Below are positions 34,142 through 43,135 of a stretch of DNA of 64,000 bases, piece after piece (position 1 is the stretch's first letter; every line of letters starts with the position of its first letter). Made by a program: the position numbers and the translations under genes. Source of the stretch: Chitinophaga sp. YR627 (GTDB lineage Bacteria; Bacteroidota; Bacteroidia; Chitinophagales; Chitinophagaceae). The stretch is from positions 434,001 through 498,000 of the forward strand of contig NZ_FOUX01000006.1 of NCBI RefSeq assembly GCF_900114995.1, read 5' to 3'. Under the pieces are notes generated by a model, which had not been told where the DNA came from, ran no database searches, and saw only the letters and a list, made by a program, of their open reading frames with translations.

Positions 34142-37100
34142 ATGAATAAGAGAATCATCCATACAGTGTTTGATCAGCAGGCTGTTGCAGCTCCGGAAAG
34201 GGTGGCTGTCGAAGAAGGCCGACGATCATGGACCTACAGGGAGCTGAAGGAAAGCTCCGAGACCCTGGCGCAATACCTGCTGCATTACAGTCCGGCTACA
34301 GGTACGCCTGTTGCGGTTATACTGCCGCCCGGATTTTCATTAGTAAGCGCCCTGCTGGCAGTATTTCGTTCTGGTAATATTTATATGCCGCTGGATGCCT
34401 CACTACCGGCAAAAAGACTGCACACGATCTTTGAACAGACCCGCCCCGCAGTATGTATTACCACACCTGCACTGGCAGCGATCGCTGAGAATGTGATTCG
34501 TGAACAGTCTGCATTCAATTGTACGATGATCGTACTGGATGATGAGTTGCAGGCTACTGTAAAACATTATGAGGACAGTACCTATGCAGGTGCGCATGTA
34601 CCTGCTAATATTACCTTCCAGGCGTTCCCGGAAGTGAAGCCGGAAGACGCAAACTATATTTTCTATACCAGTGGTTCTACCGGTGTAGCAAAAGCAATAG
34701 TTGGCTGTCATGATAGTCTGAGTCATTTTATTCATTGGGAGATGAATGAGTTTAAACTGGATAACAGCTGCCGCGTAAGCCAGCTAAGCCAGTTTACCTT
34801 TGATGCTTCCCTGCGCGATATTTTCGTACCACTGAGTACAGGTGGTACTTTATGTTTTCCTCCCGCCGGCAGCCGCACGAACATTCCTGCACTGGTAGAA
34901 TGGCTGGAGCAAAGCAATATTTTTCTGGTGCATTGTGTCCCTTCTGTGTTCCGGCTGATTATGCGTGAACTCATAGCAAAAGGTGACAAACAGGCGCCGG
35001 TATCACGGTTACCAAACCTGCGGCATATCCTGATGTCAGGAGAACCGCTCTATGGCAGAGATATCCTGAACTGGCGCAGCACAGGCGAAGGTCATGTGGA
35101 ACTGGTGAACCTTTACGGCCCGACAGAAACTACGATGGTCAGAACATTCAACCGTATTGCTGATCTGCCGTATGATCCATCTCAACCCATACACGCGGGT
35201 AAACCTATTAACAACACCCTGATCGCGATCATTAACCATAACAACGGTTTGTGTCGCCCGGGTGAGATAGGAGAGATCTACATTGTGACGCCTTTTATGA
35301 CCAAGGGCTATTATAAGAATGAAACATTGACCCGCAGCGTATTCGTACAGAATCCTCTCGTAAAAGACCGTGAGGAGATCGTATACCGCACAGGGGATTA
35401 CGGCGTATACCTGGAAGATGGTTCCATAGAAATCATAGGAAGAAAAGACGAACAGGTGAAAGTGAACGGTGTCAGAGTAGAACTGGGTGAGATTAAACAG
35501 GCGGTATTACGCCTGCCTGGTATTACCGGCGCGGAGATTATCGCACTGAAGAATACGGCAGATGAGAATGAACTGATCTGCTACTATTTATCTGCAGGTG
35601 TAAAAGAGGACGCACTGAGAACACACCTGGAATCAGAACTGGGACGTTCCCTGCTTCCTGCTGCGATCATCAGAATGGATGAATTTCCGCTCAATATCAA
35701 TGGTAAGGTAGACAAGAATGCACTGCCTAAACCGGAAAAAGTGCTGATATCAGACGATGCATATGTTGCACCTGTTACGCCAACGGAGAAGAAACTGGAA
35801 CAGATGTGGCAGGAGCTGCTGGGACTGACGCGTGTCGGTACTGCGATTAACTTCTTCAGAGTAGGAGGCGCTTCGCTAAAGGTGATTAAGATGGTATCAG
35901 ATATCTTTCACATATTCAATGTGTCGCTCGCTTTCGCTGATGTGTTTGTTAATAATACGATCGGACAACTGGCCTTACTCATCGATGAGACCGTGAAAAC
36001 AGGAGGCGCCACTATTGTGCCATTACCAGCGAAAGAACATTACGATGTTACGCATGCACAACGCGGTTTATGGGTATATGATAAGCTGGGTGGCCAGAAG
36101 AACCTGTACAATATGGTGCACGCTGTAGAGTTAAAGGGGAGTATAAAACCTGCCATTGTCCGCGAAGCACTGGCGGCGCTGATAACCAGACATGAGATAT
36201 TGCGCACGACCTTCATTGAAGTGGACGGAGAACCGAAACAACGTGTTCATTCCGCCAGCAATGAAGTGATTCCTTTCGCTTATTTCGACAGACAGCAACA
36301 ACTGGAATTATATGGCGGCATACCATCTATTATCTGGGCAGAACAACAGCGTGAATTTAACCTCGCAACGGGGCCGCTCTTTTTCAACACACTGGTGCAG
36401 CTGGACGACGACCATTACGCAATGGTATTCAACTGGCACCACATTATCGCTGACGGATGGAGCCAGGACGTATTGCTCAACGACTTCCTGGTGCTGTACA
36501 ACATGCTCGATGGAAAAGGAGAACAGACACTGAAGCCTTTGCGTTTCCAGTTCAGGGATTATGCCGAATGGATAAACCGCCAGCTGGAAGGAGATCGCCT
36601 GCAGGAATTAGAAGCGTATTGGGTGGCTAAATTTACCGCTCCGTTTACGCCTGCTACTTTCCCCGCTCAATTGGACAGGACAGGTACACGTGCCGGCATT
36701 GGTCATAGTATCGATTTTCGCCTGGATCGCGAAATGACCCGTCAGCTCAGGGCATTGACGCAGGTGTCTGCGGTAACTGATTATATCGCACTAAATGCCA
36801 TTGTCAATATCCTGCTCTATCATTATTCGGGTACCGGCGATATCGTAACAGGTGCTCCTTTCTCAGGCAGACCTAGAACAGAGCTGCAGGACCAGGCAGG
36901 GTTCTATGTAAACCTGATCGCCTTGCGTGTAGCGCTGAAGCCGGAAGATACCTTCCTCACAGTGCTTGATAAAACGAGAGAATGTATCACCGGTGCACAC
37001 AAATACCAGGACTACCCCGTGGATATGCTGGTACAACGTCTGGCACTGGATGCGCCTTTTGGTCGCATGCCAATGTTTAATGTGCTGATACAGTCACAGA

Positions 37101-37411
37101 ATAACCTTGAATATCCGCTTAGCTCCATTGAAGGTCTGAGCGTTAAGCAGATGGAACTCGCTGCTGCAACGAGTAAAGTAGATGTAACGTTTAACTTCCA
37201 GGAAAACGGCAGCGAAATACTCGCCTCTATTGAATACGATACAGAACGATATACGGAAAAGGGCATCCGCCAGATCATTGACAACTTCACAAGAGTGATC
37301 CGTACACTAAGTAATCTTCCTGCCACACAGATAAAAGATATCGTTATCGAACGAACCATAGATGAGGAAGAAGAAGAACAATCATTCATGAATGCATTAT
37401 CGGCACTATAA
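34142..37411 (+). CDS. NRPS protein A-PCP-C, second of three
   Basis: The 1089-residue A-PCP-C protein is parallel to its upstream neighbour from the first residues (MNKRIIHTVFDQQA versus MDKRIIHSVFEAKA). It has A domain YTSGSTGVAK, carrier Ser578 in VGGASLK, and C domain NWHHIIADGW (HH766-767). The pocket code DARHLSLMV differs from its paralogues at two positions (301 Ser, 331 Val), so it may accept the same or a closely related substrate. The gene starts 30 bp after the previous one. Local tandem duplication is the likely origin. The terminal C domain must work with the A domain of the next NRPS protein at 43136, after five intervening enzyme genes. Confidence 0.93.
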   Translation: MNKRIIHTVFDQQAVAAPERVAVEEGRRSWTYRELKESSETLAQYLLHYSPATGTPVAVILPPGFSLVSALLAVFRSGNIYMPLDASLPAKRLHTIFEQTRPAVCITTPALAAIAENVIREQSAFNCTMIVLDDELQATVKHYEDSTYAGAHVPANITFQAFPEVKPEDANYIFYTSGSTGVAKAIVGCHDSLSHFIHWEMNEFKLDNSCRVSQLSQFTFDASLRDIFVPLSTGGTLCFPPAGSRTNIPALVEWLEQSNIFLVHCVPSVFRLIMRELIAKGDKQAPVSRLPNLRHILMSGEPLYGRDILNWRSTGEGHVELVNLYGPTETTMVRTFNRIADLPYDPSQPIHAGKPINNTLIAIINHNNGLCRPGEIGEIYIVTPFMTKGYYKNETLTRSVFVQNPLVKDREEIVYRTGDYGVYLEDGSIEIIGRKDEQVKVNGVRVELGEIKQAVLRLPGITGAEIIALKNTADENELICYYLSAGVKEDALRTHLESELGRSLLPAAIIRMDEFPLNINGKVDKNALPKPEKVLISDDAYVAPVTPTEKKLEQMWQELLGLTRVGTAINFFRVGGASLKVIKMVSDIFHIFNVSLAFADVFVNNTIGQLALLIDETVKTGGATIVPLPAKEHYDVTHAQRGLWVYDKLGGQKNLYNMVHAVELKGSIKPAIVREALAALITRHEILRTTFIEVDGEPKQRVHSASNEVIPFAYFDRQQQLELYGGIPSIIWAEQQREFNLATGPLFFNTLVQLDDDHYAMVFNWHHIIADGWSQDVLLNDFLVLYNMLDGKGEQTLKPLRFQFRDYAEWINRQLEGDRLQELEAYWVAKFTAPFTPATFPAQLDRTGTRAGIGHSIDFRLDREMTRQLRALTQVSAVTDYIALNAIVNILLYHYSGTGDIVTGAPFSGRPRTELQDQAGFYVNLIALRVALKPEDTFLTVLDKTRECITGAHKYQDYPVDMLVQRLALDAPFGRMPMFNVLIQSQNNLEYPLSSIEGLSVKQMELAAATSKVDVTFNFQENGSEILASIEYDTERYTEKGIRQIIDNFTRVIRTLSNLPATQIKDIVIERTIDEEEEEQSFMNALSAL

Positions 37412-37441
37412 TAAAATCAATCACAATAAACATAATAAGTC

Positions 37442-38419
37442 ATGGAAATTTTAGCTACACATATCGGAGCGATACCAATGATTGATGAAGGTACATTTCC
37501 GCTCACTATACGTTTTGACGGCGCTTCTGTTGATGAGTTTATTGCCTGGTATCAGTCTAATACAGACTGGCTGGATAACAACCTGCTGAAAAGCGGGGCC
37601 ATACTTGTACAGGGGGTGGACATCGACAGCGTTGACAAGTTTGAACATATTACCGGTTCCCTGGGATCCAAATTCAGAGATTACCTTGATGGTAGTTATC
37701 CCCGAAGAAACCTCAAGGGACATGTTTACATCTCCACCGAATATGATGCCAGTTACAACATTACGATGCATAACGAACTGTCCTATTCTGCCAAATGGCC
37801 AAGTCGCCTCATATTTGGTTGTGTAATTCCTCCGGGTACCGGAGGAGAAACCCCTCTTGTGGACAGTCGCAGTATCATCGATGTAATGCCGCCTGAAATC
37901 CTGGAAGAGTTTGAAAGAAAGCAGCTGCGGTATGTCAGGAACCTCCATTCAGGCCAGGGCATGGGGCCATCCTGGAAAGATACCTTTGGTACGGATGAAA
38001 AAGAAGTGGTTGAACAACATTGCCGTAGCATCGATATCGAGTACGAATGGAAAGAAGATGGTGGTCTTCGCCTGATCAACCGGCGTCCTGCTACAAGGAT
38101 ACATCCCGTAACAGGAGAGAAGGTCTGGTTTAACCAGGCGGACCAGTACCATCCCACACACTTCCCCGAAGAAGTATACGAAACACTGATGCTGATCGCA
38201 GATGGCGTGGAAGAAGATCTTCCCTTGTTTGTATCCTTTGGCGATGGTAGCAAAATACCAGAATCAACTATACATGAAATTATCCGCGTGATCGATACGG
38301 TTACTGTAGTAAGACCCTGGTTGAAAGGAGATTTCGTAATAGTAGAAAACATGCTGGTGGCGCATGGTCGTAAAGCTTATACCGGCGATCGGCAGATCGT
38401 TGTTTCTATGGTTGAATAA
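37442..38419 (+). CDS. TauD/SyrP-like Fe(II)/2-oxoglutarate oxygenase 1
   Basis: The 325-residue protein belongs to the clavaminate synthase/TauD fold. The iron ligands are His110 and Glu112 in MHNELSYS (an HxE rather than HxD motif) and His308 in VAHGRKAY, with a basic residue near the C terminus (GDRQIVVSM) for 2-oxoglutarate. SyrP-like and VioC-like members hydroxylate the beta carbon of free or carrier-bound amino acids such as Asp, Asn or Arg. It lies directly after the second A-PCP-C gene. Two further homologues are in the operon (46470-47495 and the C terminus of the protein at 47513-57136). The exact substrate cannot be read from the sequence. Confidence 0.9.
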   Translation: MEILATHIGAIPMIDEGTFPLTIRFDGASVDEFIAWYQSNTDWLDNNLLKSGAILVQGVDIDSVDKFEHITGSLGSKFRDYLDGSYPRRNLKGHVYISTEYDASYNITMHNELSYSAKWPSRLIFGCVIPPGTGGETPLVDSRSIIDVMPPEILEEFERKQLRYVRNLHSGQGMGPSWKDTFGTDEKEVVEQHCRSIDIEYEWKEDGGLRLINRRPATRIHPVTGEKVWFNQADQYHPTHFPEEVYETLMLIADGVEEDLPLFVSFGDGSKIPESTIHEIIRVIDTVTVVRPWLKGDFVIVENMLVAHGRKAYTGDRQIVVSMVE

Positions 38420-38452
38420 AAAATTTTTCTTAACAACTGAACACAACATTTT

Positions 38453-40327
38453 ATGTGCGGAATAACAGGAGTTTTAGATTTCGGAAAACGTAACAGGATT
38501 GAAAGAGAAGAAGTAAAGAAAATGACGGATGCGATCCATCACCGTGGGCCTGACGATTTTGCCTATCTGATCGAAGACAATATTGGTCTGGGCTTCCGGA
38601 GGTTGAGTATTATCGACCTCGCTCACGGGCAACAGCCATTTTACAGTGAAGACGGCAGTGTAGTGCTGATCTGTAATGGAGAGATCTACAACTACAAAGA
38701 ACTGCGGCAGGAATTGATCGCTAAAGGATTCCGCTTCAAAACAGAATGCGATGTCGAAGTGCTTGTACACCTGTATGTCGCTTATGGTATTGATTTTATC
38801 AACAGACTGAACGGACAGTTTGCCTTCTGTATCTACGATAAGAAACAGGATACACTTTACCTGGCGAGAGACCAGTTCGGTATTTGTCCGATGTTCTATA
38901 AAGTAGTTGACCAGATGCTGATCTTCGGATCAGAGATCAAAGCATTGCTGCAGAACCGGCATGTAAGAAAAGAGGTGAATCCGACAGCATTAGATCAGCT
39001 GTTTTCTTTCCCGGGTATTGTTAGCCCGGTTACATTCTTTAAAGACATTAACAGTCTGAAAGCCGGCCATTACATTAAGGTAAAAGGCACAGATGTACAG
39101 GTGAAAGAATACTGGGATCTGGACTATCCCCTGGAGTCAGCACACCAGGAAGAGAAAGACGAAGACTACTATGTAGACAAACTGGAAGACCTGTTGCTGA
39201 AATCTGTAAAATACCGGCTGAATGCAGATGTGCCGGTGGGCTTCTATCTGAGCGGTGGACTGGATTCCAGTCTGGTAGCTTCTATGATGAAGAAACTCAA
39301 CCCGGATAAATCTTACAAATCCTTTTCTATCGGTTATCCCCGTGCAGAAGATAGCGAACACGATGAGAGGATTTTCCAGCGCCTGGTAGCTAATAAAGTA
39401 GGCTCTATCCACAAAGAAATAGAGTTTGACTGGTCAGAAGTGGCTACAAGACTAAAAGATGCAGTTTACTATTCTGAAGCAGCATTGAAAGAATCTTACA
39501 ATACCTGCTCGCTTGCCTTGTCTGAAAACGTACGCAACAGCGATATTAAAGTTGTACTGTCTGGTGAAGGTTCTGATGAATTGTTCGGCGGATATGTAGG
39601 CTATCGTTTTGACGTACAGCGTAGAGGTTTTGAAAGACAGGGAGGGCTGGAAGAAATGCTGGAATCCCAGCTCAGGGAAAAACTCTGGGGTGATCCTGAT
39701 TTCTTCTATGAAACGAATCACTACGAATTCAGAAATACAACCAAGGCAGTATACTCCAACAAGATCAATGACAACTTTGATACGATCGACTGTCTGGAGA
39801 CATTACCAATCAACAAAAGCAGACTGGATGGTCGTCATCCGTTCCATAAACGCTCTTATCTCGATCTGAAACTGCGTTTATCAGATCACTTGATTTCCGA
39901 TCATGCTGACCGCGTGAATTATGCTAACTCCGTAGAGGGCCGTTATCCCTTCCTGGACATTGAACTGGTGGATTTTGTCAAAACAATTCCACCGGCAGTA
40001 AAGCTGAAACACATGACGGAAAAGTACATCCTGAAACAGGTGGCAAAACGTTACCTGCCGGATAGTATCAATAAACGTCAGAAGTTCAGCTGGGTGGCGC
40101 CAGGTAGCGCACAGCTGCTGCAGAACAATGTTGAGTGGATCAACGATATGCTGTCTTACAGCCAGATCAAACGTCAGGGTTACTTTAACCCGGATACCAT
40201 CGAAAGGATCAAACGTATCTATTCAGCACCTGATTTCAGACTGAACCTGCCGTATGATACCGATCTGCTGATCATCGTGCTTACATTCAACACCTTCCTC
40301 GAGGTATTTGATATGCCATCTATCTGA
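38453..40327 (+). CDS. asnB: Glutamine-hydrolysing asparagine synthetase-like amidotransferase
   Basis: The 624-residue protein begins MCGITGVL, so processing exposes Cys2 as the N-terminal glutaminase nucleophile. The HHRGPDDF motif and the FRRLSIIDL strand confirm the class II amidotransferase domain. The synthetase half has the ATP PP-loop SGGLDSS at residue 267 and GSDELFGGYVGYRF. It should transfer ammonia from Gln to an Asp-like carboxylate through an AMP intermediate. Inside an NRPS operon, next to a glutamate mutase and oxygenases, it may amidate 3-methylaspartate, beta-hydroxyaspartate or a late intermediate rather than supply ordinary Asn. It starts 33 bp after the TauD gene. Confidence 0.92.
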   Translation: MCGITGVLDFGKRNRIEREEVKKMTDAIHHRGPDDFAYLIEDNIGLGFRRLSIIDLAHGQQPFYSEDGSVVLICNGEIYNYKELRQELIAKGFRFKTECDVEVLVHLYVAYGIDFINRLNGQFAFCIYDKKQDTLYLARDQFGICPMFYKVVDQMLIFGSEIKALLQNRHVRKEVNPTALDQLFSFPGIVSPVTFFKDINSLKAGHYIKVKGTDVQVKEYWDLDYPLESAHQEEKDEDYYVDKLEDLLLKSVKYRLNADVPVGFYLSGGLDSSLVASMMKKLNPDKSYKSFSIGYPRAEDSEHDERIFQRLVANKVGSIHKEIEFDWSEVATRLKDAVYYSEAALKESYNTCSLALSENVRNSDIKVVLSGEGSDELFGGYVGYRFDVQRRGFERQGGLEEMLESQLREKLWGDPDFFYETNHYEFRNTTKAVYSNKINDNFDTIDCLETLPINKSRLDGRHPFHKRSYLDLKLRLSDHLISDHADRVNYANSVEGRYPFLDIELVDFVKTIPPAVKLKHMTEKYILKQVAKRYLPDSINKRQKFSWVAPGSAQLLQNNVEWINDMLSYSQIKRQGYFNPDTIERIKRIYSAPDFRLNLPYDTDLLIIVLTFNTFLEVFDMPSI

Positions 40328-40358
40328 TAGTAACCCTTCAACTTAACACCGATTATTT

Positions 40359-41075
40359 ATGAAAAAGAAACTTGGCATCATCGGAGGCATGGGCTCCCAT
40401 GCGGCTTCATGGTTGTTTAAAAAGATCACTGATCTGTCTTACGCAGAAAAGGATCAGGAGTTTATAGAGGTATTCTTACACAACAATACAGCTATCCCCG
40501 ACAGGACACGCGCCATTGTGTACAATGAGGCGTCTCCTTTACCGGAGTTGCTGCGTTCTGTGAGGATTTTGAATAATAACGAGGTAGATGTAGCTGTAAT
40601 GGCATGCCTGACAGCTTATCATTTCAAACCATCCCTGGCGCCTGTTTTCAATGGCCATTTCGCAGATCCGATCGAGTTCACTGTTGAACGTTTACAGGAA
40701 ATGTTCGGTAGTCTGGATGGTCTTAGCGTAGGAGTTGTCGCGACCACCGGCACATTACGGTCGCGTATTTTCCAAAAGGCGCTTGAGCCGCTGGGTGCAA
40801 AAGTGGTATGCCTCGAAGGAGACGACCAGGAGAGATATTTCATGGGGCCTATTTATAAGCCCGATGGCGTGAAGTCAGGAAAGAAATCACCTGAAGCGGT
40901 TCGCCTCTTTTTACACCAGATACCATTATTACAGGAAAAAGGGGCAGATGTTATTCTGGGCGCCTGCTCGGAAGTACCGCTTGTACTGAATGAAGGGAAT
41001 GTGAAAATGCCTTATGTAGATGTGTTTGGTCTGCTTGCCCAGAAATTGGTTGATACCTGTTATGAATATATCTAA
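40359..41075 (+). CDS. Aspartate/glutamate racemase-family protein
   Basis: The 238-residue protein has the family start KLGIIGGMGSHAASWLFKKI and both catalytic cysteines: Cys83 in VMACLTAYHF, where the usual CNT is CLT, and Cys203 in GACSEVPLVL. The family interconverts L- and D-Asp or Glu without a cofactor, using the two Cys as acid and base. No epimerisation domain is present in the NRPS proteins seen here, so a free racemase could supply a D-amino acid. The change of Asn to Leu after the first Cys leaves substrate choice open. It lies 17 bp before the glutamate mutase gene. Confidence 0.87.
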   Translation: MKKKLGIIGGMGSHAASWLFKKITDLSYAEKDQEFIEVFLHNNTAIPDRTRAIVYNEASPLPELLRSVRILNNNEVDVAVMACLTAYHFKPSLAPVFNGHFADPIEFTVERLQEMFGSLDGLSVGVVATTGTLRSRIFQKALEPLGAKVVCLEGDDQERYFMGPIYKPDGVKSGKKSPEAVRLFLHQIPLLQEKGADVILGACSEVPLVLNEGNVKMPYVDVFGLLAQKLVDTCYEYI

Positions 41076-41092
41076 CCCTTCATTCTACTGCT

Positions 41093-43033
41093 ATGACAGA
41101 AAAACATGCCATCCTGATAGGAGGGATAGGAGACGATGCACATTCGGTGGGTATCGGACTGCTGGAACTTGGTTTCAGAGAAGCCGGTTTTCATGTGAAG
41201 TCAATAGGCATACGTAACAGCCTGGTTGAATTCTTCAAACTGGCGCCGTTCTTTGATGCAATACTGATCTCAAATAAAAACGGCCACGCGGAGCTCTATC
41301 TCCAGGACTTTAACCGCCTTCTTTCTGAATATCAGTTGAAGGAGAAAAACGCAAAGCTCTGGTACCTTGGTGGAAGCCTTTCCGTGAGTGAGTCGGACTT
41401 CGCTATTAAGAAACGCTTTTTGAATATGGGATTCACCAACGTGTATCCCAGACCTGTTCCTTTCAGCGAAGTACTGAACAATATCAAACGTGATATTGAG
41501 TACCATAACATCCCCAAAAAGAATAACCGCCAGCGTTTTGCTAATATGAACAAGCAAAAGCCGGTGAACTGGTCGGAAGTACATACCGGCCGGCTGACGG
41601 ACGAACAGCTGGAAAAGGAAAGAAAGGAGGTATTGCAGGAATGGCCTACAGGTACTGATGTATTGCACTCAGAATACCAGAAGGTAGCTGCTGTAACCGG
41701 TACCCTGGATGAACTGCTCTGGAATAATAAAGTAAAGAATAAAACTCCGGTCTTTCAGCCCAGAACAGGTGTAGCCAATATTGAAGACCAGATCGAACTG
41801 CTACAATACCTGGAATCCGAAGGAAGTGATGTCAGTTCTGTGCAACTGGATGCCGCTTCCCGCTCAAGATTGTACCACCGCGCAGAAGAAGGAAGACTGC
41901 TCAGTCTCGAACGTAAGTCTTCCCAGTTGAATGGCTTCCCCATACCAATCTACGGTGTAAGTGAAGTAAGGCGACTGCTGCTATCACTTAAAAGACCTTT
42001 TCAACTAAGAGGTGGCGGCCCAGATCATCGCTTTACCTATGAGATCGCCCTGAAAGCGGGTGTAAGCGCATTGGAAGGCGGCTTTATCTGTTATTGTCTG
42101 CCCTATGATAAACTGACGTCCCCTGTCGAATCCTTAAAAAGATGGCAGTTTGTAGACCGGCTGGCAGCAAGGTATTATGAAATGTTTGGGGTGGCGATCA
42201 ACCGCGAGTACTTCGGGGTATTAACAGCAACACTCATCGAACCATGCCTGGCGATTATCGTCAATATCATACAGGCCGTATCAAGCGCCCGGCAGGGAAT
42301 CGTCAGCATTTCCTGCGGTTATGCCGAACAGGGCAACCGCTCGCAGGATATCGCCGCAGTAACCGTCCTGGACGAACAGGTCAATCACTACCTGCGTAAA
42401 TATGGCTTTACCAATTGCAGGGTCACCACGGTTTATCACCAGTTCATGGCAGCTTTTCCGGCAGATTATGCCAAAGCAGAAGAGCTGATCTTTAATTCGT
42501 CTATCACAGCTACCCTGGCAGGCGCCACCAAAGTAATGGTCAAGACTGCCGTAGAAGCCATCCGCATCCCGGATCGCTACGATAACTCCAAAGCGGTTGC
42601 CTTATCAAAGAAAGGCGCGCTTTGCGCAGATAAATCGCTGTTGAACCATGAGAAGATCAAAGAAGAAAAACAGCTGATCCGGAAAGAAGTAAAACAGATC
42701 ATGGACGTGATCCTGGAACTGGGTAACGGAGACATCATCAAAGGAGCTATCCTGGCAATTGAACAAGGTGTGATCGATATCCCCTGGTCACCTAACATCT
42801 ATAACAGAAACAGGGTTGTATGCGTTCGCGATGTAGAAGGGGCGGTACGTTTCCATGACTTTGGCAACCTTCCTTTCAGTGAAAGTGTAAAAGACTTCCA
42901 TCACCAGAAGGTGCATAAAAGGAAAACAATGGAAAGAGATCCCAGTATCTTCTCGCTTCTTGAAAAAGACCTGAGCAGGATCTGGAAGAATGAGTACCAG
43001 CGCTGGCCGCTCGACGGACATTATGTAACCTGA
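41093..43033 (+). CDS. Single-chain coenzyme-B12 glutamate mutase (S and E subunits fused)
   Basis: The 646-residue protein joins both glutamate mutase parts. Residues 1-140 are the cobalamin-binding S subunit with DxHxxG at Asp15-Ala-His17-Ser-Val-Gly20, where His17 is the lower cobalt ligand, and GGSLSV downstream. After a linker, about 175-640 is the catalytic epsilon subunit (FQPRTGVANIEDQIELLQYLE, PFQLRGGGPDHR, SISCGYAEQGNRSQDI). The enzyme converts L-glutamate to (2S,3S)-3-methylaspartate. In fermenting clostridia the parts are two proteins; in antibiotic operons such as friulimicin they supply methyl-Asp for NRPS. The likely role here is the same, feeding an acidic-type A domain nearby. 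A 102-bp gap with no feature I recognise follows. Confidence 0.9.
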   Translation: MTEKHAILIGGIGDDAHSVGIGLLELGFREAGFHVKSIGIRNSLVEFFKLAPFFDAILISNKNGHAELYLQDFNRLLSEYQLKEKNAKLWYLGGSLSVSESDFAIKKRFLNMGFTNVYPRPVPFSEVLNNIKRDIEYHNIPKKNNRQRFANMNKQKPVNWSEVHTGRLTDEQLEKERKEVLQEWPTGTDVLHSEYQKVAAVTGTLDELLWNNKVKNKTPVFQPRTGVANIEDQIELLQYLESEGSDVSSVQLDAASRSRLYHRAEEGRLLSLERKSSQLNGFPIPIYGVSEVRRLLLSLKRPFQLRGGGPDHRFTYEIALKAGVSALEGGFICYCLPYDKLTSPVESLKRWQFVDRLAARYYEMFGVAINREYFGVLTATLIEPCLAIIVNIIQAVSSARQGIVSISCGYAEQGNRSQDIAAVTVLDEQVNHYLRKYGFTNCRVTTVYHQFMAAFPADYAKAEELIFNSSITATLAGATKVMVKTAVEAIRIPDRYDNSKAVALSKKGALCADKSLLNHEKIKEEKQLIRKEVKQIMDVILELGNGDIIKGAILAIEQGVIDIPWSPNIYNRNRVVCVRDVEGAVRFHDFGNLPFSESVKDFHHQKVHKRKTMERDPSIFSLLEKDLSRIWKNEYQRWPLDGHYVT

Positions 43034-43135
43034 TCTTATCACATAAACTCACATTGATATCAGTCTGTTGGCAACCGTGCAGGATAAACGCGAGGTAAGC
43101 GGCAGATTTTATAGCAACACAAAATATTGTAAAAG

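Noticed and set aside
43034..43135. Possible internal promoter in the longest gap of the operon (102 bp)
   Set aside because: No TAnnTTTG box and no copy of the 26-bp element; the gap may be neutral.
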